Shown here: piece after piece, positions 47,701 to 59,303 of the stretch
Layout: the number at the start of each line of letters is the position of its first letter
How positions within the stretch are numbered: the first letter of the stretch is position 1
Program-made: the position numbers and the translations under genes
Notes under the pieces: model-generated
What the model was told of the DNA's origin: nothing
Databases searched by the model: none
What the model saw: the letters and a program-made list of their open reading frames with translations, nothing else
Source: Antedon bifida
Taxonomy: Eukaryota; Echinodermata; Crinoidea; Comatulida; Antedonidae
Direction: 5' to 3'
Length of the DNA stretch: 64,000 nucleotides
NCBI GenBank assembly: GCA_963402885.1
Contig: OY727094.1
Span: 7,566,501 to 7,630,500 of the forward strand

Positions 47701-50700
47701 AGTATACAATAAATACATTAATAAAACTCTCAGAATACCAGACTTATTTTTAGCAAGATTGAATGAATTTTAATTAAAAAATCAGAAGCCATTATTTTAT
47801 GCTATGTTTGGGTAACATAACAATTTCGTCTAAAGTTATTTCAATCTAACTTTAAAAAAATCAAAACTTTAAAAAATGTTCATACAATCTGGTATCTGTA
47901 TTCTTAAAATTATTCTGATTACTGTATTTAAAATTGTTGAATAAAGAAGAACCAATCAATAATTTGCATACCTTTTTGCACAACAGCAAAAATAAATTGA
48001 TTAACATGTTAAAATACATTTGATCTCAATGAACCCAATAACCTTTTCTATGTTATGGTATTAATTTTGTCATCAATAAAATGTGTTAACATGTCCTATA
48101 AATAATGCATATATAGGTAGATCAAAAGATCACTTCATAAATTTTCTAATGACATTTCTTCCACCATACAGGGAACTAACCATAACCAATTATTTTTGTC
48201 ATAAATAATAAAATCACAAATAAATTTAGATGCCCTGTTAATATATAAGTCATAATTTATTGAAAAACATCTGTAATTGATAATAATAAATCAGGATTTC
48301 TTTAATACTAATAGATATATCATCATATCAGGGTGTGAAATTAGTAATTCTGTCTAAAAAAATGTCACTTACGATCTGACTCTGGAATGGAGCTAGTAAT
48401 TGAAGAAGTAGCAGAGGTCATGGAGGTCATCGAGGGACTGATAGGACCTCCTCTTGAAGCTGCAGCTGCATATTCTAAAATAGATATTAAGAAAAAAATG
48501 TAAGGAACACAGGAATATGAAATATAGTCATATTAGTAATTGTGTGGTGTTACTGTTAACTCTCTCTCTCATTTTGTTGCACTTTTAGAAATAGTTTTCT
48601 GTTTTAGCCTACCTCACCAGCTAGCTTTGCTCTCACCAGTTGGCTTAGCTTTGCTCTCACCAGTTGGCTTAGCTTAGCTCTCACCAGTTGGCTTAGCTTA
48701 ACTCTCACCAGCTAGCATAGCCTAGATCAATGGCTAGATTAGCCTAGCTAACCAACTAGCTTAGCTCTCACCAGTTGGCTTAGCTTAGCTCCCACTAGCT
48801 AGCTTAGCCTAGCTCCCACTAGCTAGCCTAGTCTAGCTCCCACTAGCTAACTTAGCCTAGCTCAATCGCTAGCTTCGTCTATGCAATAAAGTCAACTTAC
48901 CTTTCATGGCATTTGTATGTGCCACCCACGCACCGGGGTCTATTGGCCGTACCGGTTCACCTACAGTAAAAGTAAAAGAAAATAATGGGTGTAATTTATA
49001 TAGTTTAAAAACTCAATTAGATAACATTTTTCACATAAATGCTAATTATGAATTTTACCGTTTTGAGTCCTTGTCCAAGAAAACTTCTACCACAAGAACT
49101 ATGGTTGAACCTGTGCCTATATAATTACGATTAGGTTTGCGTGCCGGTCTTTAACAATCGGCACTCGACTAGTAAATTATAACAACTTAACTTAACTTTA
49201 TTCAAACATATTCCGCCAACAAAATTCTTATACTTACTTCTTGGTATTGTGAAGTAACCCTTTGGTGTAGGGTCCCAACACTTAGCAACAACCAGTCGTA
49301 TAGGTCTAAATAAGAAGTAGAAATAATTTTCATAATTACATCAGGATTAACATAAGATCATTATAAACACTTCCACTTATATTTAAATACAGTAGAACAC
49401 TTTCCCATAAAAGGAAGGAGGGGCAATATATGTTATAGCCAACCCTATTAAGAAGAAACTGTTATTAAAAATGGGACACTTTGTTGAGACCCAAAAGTGT
49501 CCACTGTATAACAAATTAACTATAAGACAATGAAAAATTACAATTATGATTTTCAACAAAATAAAATACAGTAACATTTATAACATTAATTTATTAATTG
49601 TATTAATTGTCGGACAAAAAGAACAACAGTTTATTAGTTTGACAAAAATATAGTAAGGAAAAACGAAATTAAAGAAGGTAGAGTATTAATAACAAATATG
49701 TTGATAACATTTACATTTTTCATGCTTAAAAAAAAAAAAACTTAATGCAACACAATCATCATCCACACTCATTTTACACATTACTGATAAAAAAAAACCA
49801 TTAAAAAAACTTATTTCATATTTTAAAAATTAATCCTTTTAAATTTATACAATGTACATCCTAATGTTAACTTTCATTACTCAGAGTTGAGTTAATTTAG
49901 GTCGAGCAAACAATGTTCATATGCACATTTAAATATTATTGATACAAACTCAACCATCAATAAAATCCCTTTATGTTTACTGTTCTTGTGAAAATGCGAG
50001 AAGAACATTTAGTGTGAGTTTTATTATCTTCTCTCTTTTTGTATTTTTTCCCCTAAAAGATAGAAGACTAAATTGGACCTAATTTCTTCTGAATGCAAAA
50101 GGTTAAAAAGTTATTTATTGGTGAAAAAAATTGATATTTAAAATGAATACGTTTCAGGGATGCCACAAAAACGACAGAAAGTTTTCCGATCAGCAAAAAA
50201 ATTACAGTTAATAACAATAACACAAATAATATTGGTTAACATGACACATTACAGATATGGCTATTAATATACAACTTAACAAAAAACATTGAAAACATTT
50301 TATGTAAAACAGAAATGCATTAATAATGTGCTGAATACAACAGTTGTGCAAAGAAGATAAATGTGCTTTGACTGAAAAAAATATTACAATACAAATGGTT
50401 ATTACTATTGTTAAAACAAAATGTTGACTGCCAGGTCCTGTTTCTGTTGCAAAAAATAACCGTTAATAACCATTTGAATAAATTAACCCCAATTTCTTGG
50501 CAGCAGAAACAGAACAAATTTTCTTTCTTTTTTTTAAATGGTAGCGTGAAAATAACGTTTGGGATTTGGCATTTAAAATGTTATCGCTGTGCAACGTATG
50601 ATTGCATTGCATTTTCGGTAAATGTTAACGGTTATTTGGGAGCAGAAATTTTGCACAATTACGGTAGTCCTAAACATTTTAGAAATAAACACTTTTCCGT

Positions 50701-53700
50701 GCTATGCAGCAGAAACACGCTCCTAAAGACTTGAGCCTTAAAAAGCAGTCAACAAGTTTCAACAAGAAACAACATTTAATACAAAAACAAAAATAAAATT
50801 AAATGGTTAGAAATGATACATCAAGGGGAGATACGAGCAGACATCAACTTGGCCATGTCACGGTTCACTGCTTTGGCCGACTCACCCAGGTTTTTGGACC
50901 GCTTCCCGTAACACTCGTACTGCATCGTCATTACTCAAATTTTCAAAGCTATGTTCGTTGACCTGTGAAGAATATAGGATTGTGGGAAAAATTTAAAATA
51001 TGTTCAGAATAGTAAATTTATGGCGCAATAACTTACCCGGGTTTATGCACGGTTTCTCGTAAAACGCGTACAGCATCATCATTACTCAGATTTTCAAAAC
51101 TAACTTCATTTACCTATTAAAAAAATATTGTTAAACAACACACATAATTAAAATCAGCATTATACAGAAATACATATTTCTTGTATAAAAAGTAAATGTT
51201 TCATTGATGCCGTATTACGGATTTGAACCACAACACAAAATCAAGTACACATACATAGGGAGCTTTCGCTTTGCAACGACCGAACTATATCATTTGAATT
51301 GATGTGTCATCGGTCGTTGTCTCGATTCCATTCTGTACTAGGTAAAACTAACTGTAGCATCCTATGTTTTTTTCATTATTAAATTAATGGGGGACAAAGG
51401 AAAGAAGCTGTAATTAAGGTTAGGCAATTTTTGCATTGTGATACTTCAAAAAATTAAATGTATAATACCTGTAATATCATGTCACCTGGTTCTATTTTCC
51501 CATCTGCAGCCACTGCACCACTAAAAGAAAAAAATAGAGAAGATTGATAACTTTATACATTGTGTCAAAAAATCGGTTTTTAATTCGACGACAATCTCAA
51601 AAAGGTACATTTACTATTGTCACTTTAATCTATGACTATTGATACTTTTATGCTTGATAACTATTTGTACACTATATCTTTTATGACTATTTATACATTT
51701 ATGCTTGACGTCTATTGGTACTTTTATCCAAGATCCTTTGCAATTATTGGTACTTTTCTTCTTGATGTCAATTGGTACTTACCCTTTCATTATAGACCCT
51801 ACATATATTCCACCATCTCCACCCTTGTTACTCTGACCAACTATGCTGATACCAAGAAAATTTATCTTATCTGGGGAAAAAATTGTAAAAAATATTAAGA
51901 TAATATTTAGAAATATAGAAATATATCATCAAAAAACCATGAAATATTGCTATTTAAAGCTAAACGAATGCCTCCTACAATACATTTTTTTGTTAACATT
52001 TTATTTTCTATTTAATCATGTAATGTTTAAGAATTGTCAATACAAATTTGAATAACTGTCTTATTATATTTGGAAATTAGGAGAGAATTATTATACTATA
52101 GTGATCTCTATGGACAAACATCACACAAGATTCTTAAGTCTTTCGGAGTTGGTAAAAAAGCACACATTATTCTGACATCACAAGTATTGGAAAGCACATC
52201 CACAAATAAAAATATGTTTACATCAAAAACATTGAAACCTTGAATACTATTTAAAAATCTACAACAAAATAAATTTACTATAAATTTACACAAATTTTCA
52301 GTAAGTACTAAAATATTTTTAGTTTTACTTAGCCAACAACATACATACCAAGATTTAACGTAACTGTAATGATATTTAGAGACATCGTAGAATCCGTAAT
52401 ACTACTGAACGATGATGCCTGTGGGAGGAAGATAAAGATACATATTAGTGGACAAGTAAGTCGACTAATGCATGTTTTCGACATTAAATTGCGCTATTAA
52501 TACCGCCTAGCTCTTGCTAATACAACACAGTGTAGTTATTATAGCCGCGACTTCCTTAGAGCAGAATACAAGCTAAGATGGATGGAGTCCATTATAGGTG
52601 AGTGGATGGGTGAATGATTGCAGGTAGATCGAGGATGAATGTAGATGAAAGGTAAATAAATAAATGAGTAGAAGAATGAATATTGGTTGATGGAAAAATA
52701 AATGGATGAAAATTAAATAAATAGAGTAGGAAAAGCAGAAAATAAATTCATGAATGAAGATACATTAATAAAGGATCACTACACAAAAAAATGATGGCAA
52801 AGAAAGATTAAAAATTGGATGAAGGTTGGAATGAATGAAGAATAGATGAATGAAATGAGATTGAGAGACTTTAAAAAATTAATAAACTAATTAAAATATA
52901 ATTTATTTCTAGTCTATCAGTCAAAATTTTACTATAGGCTTCTAGGGTGGTCACTGTTAGGAAGATTGGTGTCCTGCCCACCACCATCTAGAACAATTAC
53001 CTCCAATCAAGAACTCTACAAAATAAAACCTATTTTTACAGAAACCAGAATTCACTCTCGAACCTGGATACAATACCAATAGATAACACCACCTGGATTT
53101 CAAACTTCAATGAAACTATGCAAATTAGCCTTCAGATACTGTCCAATCACATCAGTCTAGACCAAAACCTTTCACTTGTATTTAAATAGTATTCTAAAAA
53201 ACCAAGACTTTACCACACTTCTTGAGCATGTGTCTTTAAACACTGTATTAGGTAGGGACACAGTTCAAAATGTAGGGGATAACCAAACAGTATTTGAAAT
53301 ACTTGTCGTGTATGACATTTCAGATAGGAACGACACTATAAACATTACTACAACATGTGATAATTCTTGTTCAGAATCATGTGATTTATTAACTCAAACC
53401 GCATACCATTACAACATAACATTTATGTTAGCATTGTAATGGCTATAAATTTTAATAATGTTCTTTCAGCATTAAGTATTAAGTTATGATAAGTTATGAT
53501 ATGATGTACAGTGTCAGTTATAATAATTTTTGTTTTATAGTTTTAAAACAGCAGAAAACGTTTGAGGCATAATGAACAAGCAGCTCATGAAAATAGGTAC
53601 AGTATACAATAAAATGTTGACGCGTGTCCTTTTTGTAAATGAACTCAAAGATGCAAGCTAAATAAAAGAGATGTTCTGAAAACATACTAATTAAATTAAA

Positions 53701-54106
53701 CATTAAAAATACTAAAAACTATTAACTAAACACTAACTAAAACTAACTAGCCTAAAACTAACTAAATAACTGACTGACTAAACTAACTAACTAACCAAAC
53801 AAAATATTTTACTAAACTAACTACCTTAAAACATCTAGTAGACTATATAAAGTACCTTAACACAACTAAACTACAGTAACTAAAACTAACTGACTAAAAT
53901 AACTAAAGCGTAAAAACTGTATTAATTTTAGTCTGTTTATGATTGAAAGAGAAAAAAGAATTGATAATATCATTACCAAAATTAAGGAATAGTATTTTAT
54001 ATTTACCCTGTGGATATTTTTCTGTGGACGTCTTTTTGGCCTGACCCTCCTCTTGGTCCGTTTTCCCATCAGCCGCCGACTGCTCTCTGCTGTTGTGCTA
54101 CTAAAT
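44752..54106 (-). CDS. dvl: Dishevelled, C-terminal part (basic region, PDZ, DEP, tail)
   Basis: Exons: 54106-54007, 52418-52349, 51870-51783, 51520-51469, then 51113-51037 or 50962-50886, 49305-49238, 48960-48901, 48474-48373, 47632-47498, 46914-46747, 46193-45945, 45017-44752 (TGA 44752-44754). All phases agree and give 477 residues. Landmarks in order: [10 protein letters not shown] and an Arg/Lys-rich run; [23 protein letters not shown] with [61 protein letters not shown] with [42 protein letters not shown]; a Pro-rich segment; and the conserved end [19 protein letters not shown]. Dishevelled relays Frizzled signals in canonical Wnt and planar polarity pathways. The N-terminal DIX domain is missing from the window; the first visible exon begins in phase 2, so coding exons lie further upstream, probably beyond 64000. 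Confidence 0.95.
48605..48885. repeat. 24-bp minisatellite in a Dishevelled intron
   Basis: About eleven imperfect copies of gctctcaccagttggcttag and, further on, gctcccactagctagcttag variants. It lies in the intron between exons 48960-48901 and 48474-48373, ending close to the donor of the former. Confidence 0.9.
49306..50885 (-). other. Dishevelled intron, 1.6 kb
   Basis: AT-rich. It contains a gggacac-type repeat remnant (49390-49510) and otherwise nothing recognised. ORFs across it are chance. Confidence 0.6.
50886..50962 (-). CDS. dvl: Dishevelled PDZ exon, version A (downstream copy)
   Basis: 77 nt, acceptor tattcttcacag, donor gtgagt. It encodes [20 protein letters not shown] then AVQKPG, with the same phases as version B. 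The two differ in a His/Val pair before the helix and in the residues just after it (EAVQ against ETVH), plus synonymous changes. The intron between the copies is only 74 nt. Confidence 0.9.
51037..51113 (-). CDS. dvl: Dishevelled PDZ exon, version B (upstream copy)
   Basis: 77 nt, acceptor ttaatag, donor gtaagt. It encodes [20 protein letters not shown] then TVHKPG, entering in phase 0 after ATGATATTACAG and leaving in phase 2. It is a homologue of the exon at 50886-50962 and has no disabling change. It codes the last strand and the alpha-B helix side of the PDZ groove. Confidence 0.9.
51274..51319. repeat. Inverted repeat in the intron before PDZ exon B
   Basis: Arms caacgaccga (51274-51283) and tcggtcgttg (51310-51319) pair perfectly across a 26-nt loop. 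It lies in the intron between exons 51520-51469 and 51113-51037. A B-box-like ggttcaaatcc is nearby on the minus strand (about 51218-51228), so it may belong to a SINE or MITE remnant. Confidence 0.55.
52419..54006 (-). other. Dishevelled intron, 1.6 kb
   Basis: Contains gatgaatga-rich low-complexity sequence (52590-52870) and an aactaact-type tetranucleotide repeat (53690-53900). No exon recognised. Confidence 0.6.
53690..53900. repeat. Imperfect (AACT)n repeat
   Basis: Runs of actaactaaac and actaactga with interruptions. Confidence 0.75.
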
Positions 54107-54773
54107 CTGAAAAATAAAATATAAATCCTCTTCAAAACAAGATAATATAACACCCTCATAAATAAGTCAGATGCAAGTATAGTAAAACTTTCCATTAAGG
54201 GGACACCTTCAAAACCTATATAGTGTTCCATAGGGGTGTCCCAATTTGATTTTGGTCACGGCGTTTTTTAAACCAATCAGTTTAAAACAGAAACATTATA
54301 CTATAGATAGATATATTTCAAGAGGAATAATAATATAATCATAATTATATAGATTTAACTATCATATCATGTAACATAAACATTCCTGACATAGTGTAAC
54401 TATATGTGACCTCCGAGATACATGTCACATGGCTTGAGACTATGTCACATGTCACTCAACCAGACTTAACTTAAAGAAAACAAAAGCTGTTCATCCCTTT
54501 GGCTATCATCATCTGTTTAGAGGATCCATTAGAGAACGATTTCAGATGGAGAATAAAATTGGATAGGAAAATAAATATAGGTTTAGATCATTAATGGCTA
54601 TAGTGGATGTCTAATCACTTTGTATTGTTTCCAAATAATCGATCAATAATTAGCTGATTTTTGATGGGAGAAAATGATACAAAAGTCCTGCATTTATAGT
54701 TTAATGGCCTGAAAAATCTCCCAAATGGTTTCAGTACTGTGGTGTTTCAAAACAAAGACAAAGATGATGTGTT

Positions 54774-54923
54774 AAGCTCTGTCAAACTTTATGTGACAAA
54801 AAAATGTGATGTGCCCATATATGGACGTGTCATATCACTACCATATTTAAGTATATCATTACCATATTTGGGCACATCATACCTTTTTTGTCAAACTAGT
54901 TTGATAGTGTAGACAGAACTTTA
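54774..54923. mobile_element. MITE-like element, copy 1
   Basis: The left end aagctctgtcaaactttatg and then gtgatgtgccca is mirrored by the right end: tgggcacatcat, then agtttgatagtgtagacaga. The inner part repeats catatttgg/ccatatatgg words. It is related to 59161-59303. Non-autonomous, no ORF. Confidence 0.8.
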
Positions 54924-56699
54924 CAGTTACCCCACATTGTTAAAAACGTTTTGGCAGTTGAGAACAAAAAAAACCCTATTTTTTAAATTGTTTTTCAAAT
55001 CATTTTTTTGTGACAAATCATTTCTGGGTAAAAAAAGTTCCTTCTTTAATAAAAATTGAACAATACAGTAGAAGCATCAGTGTGCATGTAGTTCTCATCG
55101 GCAACCAAACAACCACCATATTTTGCATATTCTCTATTGATGCTTTTTTTTTTTCAAAGTTAATATTAAACTTTATGTATTTTTGTTTTATTCAAATGCT
55201 ATTTAAAAAACTAAGCTTATCATTGATCAATTCATCTCAACTTTATTTACTACAGACAGTATTGAACTCTGGGTGCCATGAAATAACAAAAAGCAATATT
55301 TTTGTATTACATTAATGCAATTTACAATTTTAGTTTCAATGCATCCCCCTAGGGTAGGATAAGCCTAGATGTTGTACTGCAGCTTTTCACCCAGTGCATC
55401 AGGCACCATCAAGTCAAGTATCACCTCAGGGCTAGCCTGAACTTCTCTCCTGGGAGAAACAGAAGCCTAGGCTATTATAGATCTTTTACCCAGTATTTAT
55501 TTTAAGCATGTTGGTTGTACTCAAACCCTTAAGTTACTTATTGTCTTATTGTATGTTGTACTCGAACCCCCTAAGTTACTCATTGTCTTATTGTATGTTT
55601 TTCTGTTTACAATACAATTCTTGTGTGTGTTCTTTTAAGATTGGTGAAAACCGCAGAATTTCATTGTTAGATGTAGGGTGTTTAGGCAAGTGACACACTT
55701 TTAAAATCAACAGTGAATTATATCTGCATTGGATTTATGAAGATGTACGAGGGAAGTACGAAAGAAATGTATTCAGCATAAAAATATACTCTACTTCTAA
55801 AGGCAAACATACTAAATTTACTGACTGTTAACAAAGTGAATATAACAAACTGCATGCTTACTGTTACTGTAAAAATAATCAAAACTCGCAATAAATTTTC
55901 ATTGTATTTGCAAAGGTTTACATAGTGTATATTTATGAGAAGGAATTTAGAGCACTGTAGAATCCCTATTGAGGGGACACCTCTAGGACTCAACAAAGTG
56001 TAGGTGTCCCTTTCATATACAATACACATGTCTACACCTACAGTACATGTCTACCTTTTGCACAATAAATTAAATAATAATCTCCTTCGAATAGTTGAAA
56101 ATAAAATTAAAATTAAAATGCTTAGATATTATTACGAACTATTAAATTAATATTTAGCATCTTCGGCAGAAAATGAGAATGTAATGTATTCAGGGGGAAA
56201 AAAATGAAAAATATGAATAAATAAGATGACATTGACACACCATTCGCAGATTAACAGCAGTAAACTAAAAACCACTGAAATCAAGACTTATTTAATCAGT
56301 GATACCATCTTCTTATTAAATGGTATACAGTACCATAAAAATGAATTTAACAAAGTTTTAACAAAATGTTTAATAGTGTGGTGTCTTTAACCCTTCGAAT
56401 AATCAATGTTGGAACAGCATTATATATTGACAGTAAATAAATACATTAAATTTCTGTGAATAGAGGGTACTTCTAGAGGTGTGAATGGATCCTAAACAAA
56501 CATCTTTAGTCAAAGGGTGGAGATTTAGGTTCAGTAAACTTAACTCACGGTTTATAGCAAAAATAAGAAACACTTAATTAACCTAAAATAACGAACATCT
56601 GACTACTGTAGTTGTTTTAAAATGAAACAGAAACTCGATCTTGAATGAAGTGACATATAGTACATACTGTACACTCTTTCAATATCAACAATTTCCTGG

Positions 56700-57110
56700 A
56701 AAGTGGGCTTTCTAAATATAAACAACTTGCCCGAAAGTGGACTCTCTAAATACTAACAACTTGCCCGAAAGTGGACTCTCTAAATACCAACAACTTGCCC
56801 GAAAGTGGACTCTCTAAATACTAACAACTTGCCCGAAAGTGGACTCTCTAAATACTAACAACTTGCCCTAAAGTGGACTCTCTAAATACCAACAACTTGC
56901 CCTAAAGTGGACTCTCTAAATACCAACAACTTGCCCGAAAGTGGACTCTCTAAATACCAACAACTTGCCCTAAAGTGGACTCTCTAAATACCAACAACTT
57001 GCCCTAAAGTGGACTCTCTAAATACCAACAACTTGCCCTAAAGTACTGTAGACTCTCTAAATACATACAACTTGCCCAAAAGTGGAGTATCTAAATACCA
57101 ACAACTTTAC
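56700..57110. repeat. 34-bp minisatellite, about 12 copies
   Basis: Unit gtggactctctaaatactaa followed by caacttgcccgaaa; copies begin every 34 bp (for example acttgcccg at 56725 and 56759). Copies alternate between cccgaaagt and ccctaaagt and between atacc and atact. The last two copies are degenerate. Confidence 0.95.
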
Positions 57111-59160
57111 TTTAACTAGACTTCTTGAATACATCAATAATTTAAAAACCAGATCAACATCAACTCCGAAACTAAACTCTTTGAATACCAAAAAAACTCA
57201 CCTGAACTGGACTCCTTGAATCGTTTCAAGAAAGTGGAAAGTTTTAATAAAGAAGCCCAGTAGTAAAATTATAAATAACCAATTTTTAATTAAATTACAC
57301 TATGTAGAACTACTGTTTTACAATTATTATTTGTCATATCACTGGCAAATAAGACACAAATTTGAAACCATTATCAAAATACTGAATACGCACAAGCGGA
57401 TGGCTAAATATGCCTTTCTTGTAAAACTACAAACTACTCAGTATAAACGAATATGACATCGTAAAATTCATCGTTGCCATGGAAACTTGCCAAACGGAAA
57501 ATACTAATGAAATTCAGTCCTACCTGACAATTAATAAACGTCGAATTTGATTGTTAATTACGAAAACGTGAAGAGAATTTCAAAGAAACATCAGTGTTAA
57601 AACTGAAATCTGTCAACTCTTGTGCGATAGATGAATTCACTCTTAAACCAGCCCTCCAAATAAACAATGGATTAGACAGCGACGACTATCTCTATAAAAT
57701 GTATTCAAACTTGGGTCAAGAACAGGCTAAGCATAGTATTAAAGCCTCATCACTGCCGCGTACTGAATAATAATGACATCGTTTAAAAATAGGACATCTT
57801 TATTATTATCGAGTCCTTTATATTTAAATTGTATCATGTAACTATCAATTCTACCACATCGTTTTAAAGTAATCAAAATCATTCAGTAAAATATCAATAT
57901 AATTATGAAAGGGACATGGTTATATACAGTAGTTTTTAAAGACACAAAAATTAAGTATCATATATTAAAAATATCATTTATTGTTTTATCAGGTTGAAAG
58001 GAAGTTCTCACCTCCTCAAAAACCCCCACACCTCCCCACTCCCTGTATTTTGAAGGGTTGCTGAATAAATTATAAAAAATATAGTTTTGTTATTTATATT
58101 GCAATGTAATTTAAACACACGTCATATGTCAAACTTCTTCTTCATCTTTCATGTAATTAAAAACCCTTTTAATTAATTTTACTACAAATAGTACAAAATT
58201 GTCACTTCTACGATAGTGTTTAATTTGCAACCATACCGTTATAGCACCCTCTATGTTTGCTTAACACACAAACAAGACATGCCATTAGCAGTTGCAATTA
58301 TTGACTAAAGTAAAGTCCCATTTTGGGTGAGATAAATACTCAAATTTCTTCAAAGCACTTGACAAAAGCCTTGTGTGCCCAAATTTTAGCATTTTCATGG
58401 CATGGGATTTTCAATGGGTCATATACGGGACAATTAAAACCAAAATGGTAATTCCAAACTGCATTTTATGTGGTGTTTTGTAAAATGTTGATTTCTGTGT
58501 AATTGCTGAAGCAATTGCTTATGTGTGCCACAAAATATGACAAAACAGAAGACACTACATCTGTACGTGAGCTTGTTTTAACTACGACCTCTCAGAATTG
58601 AGGCAGCAGATGTTTGCTGGATGATTATGATGTCAGCACCAAACCTGTTTCAACTAACTCTGGTGTTTAATGACAGAAATGCATTACCAACTGCTTTTGC
58701 ACCTACAGTTCAGTTAGCGATTACCAAAACACTGTAGTTGAGGACATAGCTAGCATTTTACGATATTTTAATATAGATTTAATGTTTGTTTAATGATTCA
58801 AATATGAAACAACATCAAGAGTGATCGATGGCGATAGTAAGTAAGCTTGACCGACTTTTCGACATCATTATTTGTAAAACAAGTATCACAATAAATCTCA
58901 GAATTAATGAGTATTGGATTAGTTCTCGATCACTTCATCAAATTCCATGAAACCAGGGAAGAATTCGTTAAAAAAACATTTTTTTTGTTAAAGTTTCAAA
59001 CATCATTTAACCTGATTCTAGAATCTTCTGAAAAGGTAGATCTCGGGCAGAGCTTTTACAGAGAAGATTATTAATAATCACTTAGTTTACTTTGAAAAAT
59101 CAAATCTTTATGATTTCCAGATGTTGAAAAAAAGTTAATAAGTTGACAAAATATCTACTA

Positions 59161-59303
59161 AAGCTCTGTCTACACATGACAACAAAAATGTGATGTGCCC
59201 ACATATGGTAGTGATATGCCCAGATATGGTAGTGATATTAAATTACCATGTCCATATACATGGGCACATCACACTTTTTTTTGTCACATAAAGTTTGATA
59301 TTG
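59161..59303. mobile_element. MITE-like element, copy 2
   Basis: Starts aagctctgtctacaca, then atgtgatgtgcccacatatgg, and ends with gggcacatcacac, then gtcacataaagtttgat. It is the same family as 54774-54923. Here the left end is complete (ctctgtctacac) and the right end is cut short. Confidence 0.8.

Noticed and set aside
51205..51270. tRNA gene on the minus strand
   Set aside because: Only a B-box-like ggttcaaatcc is present; no paired acceptor stem or anticodon arm.
53866..54231. 121-residue ORF as a separate gene
   Set aside because: It is the Dishevelled basic-region exon (54106-54007) read through into both introns.
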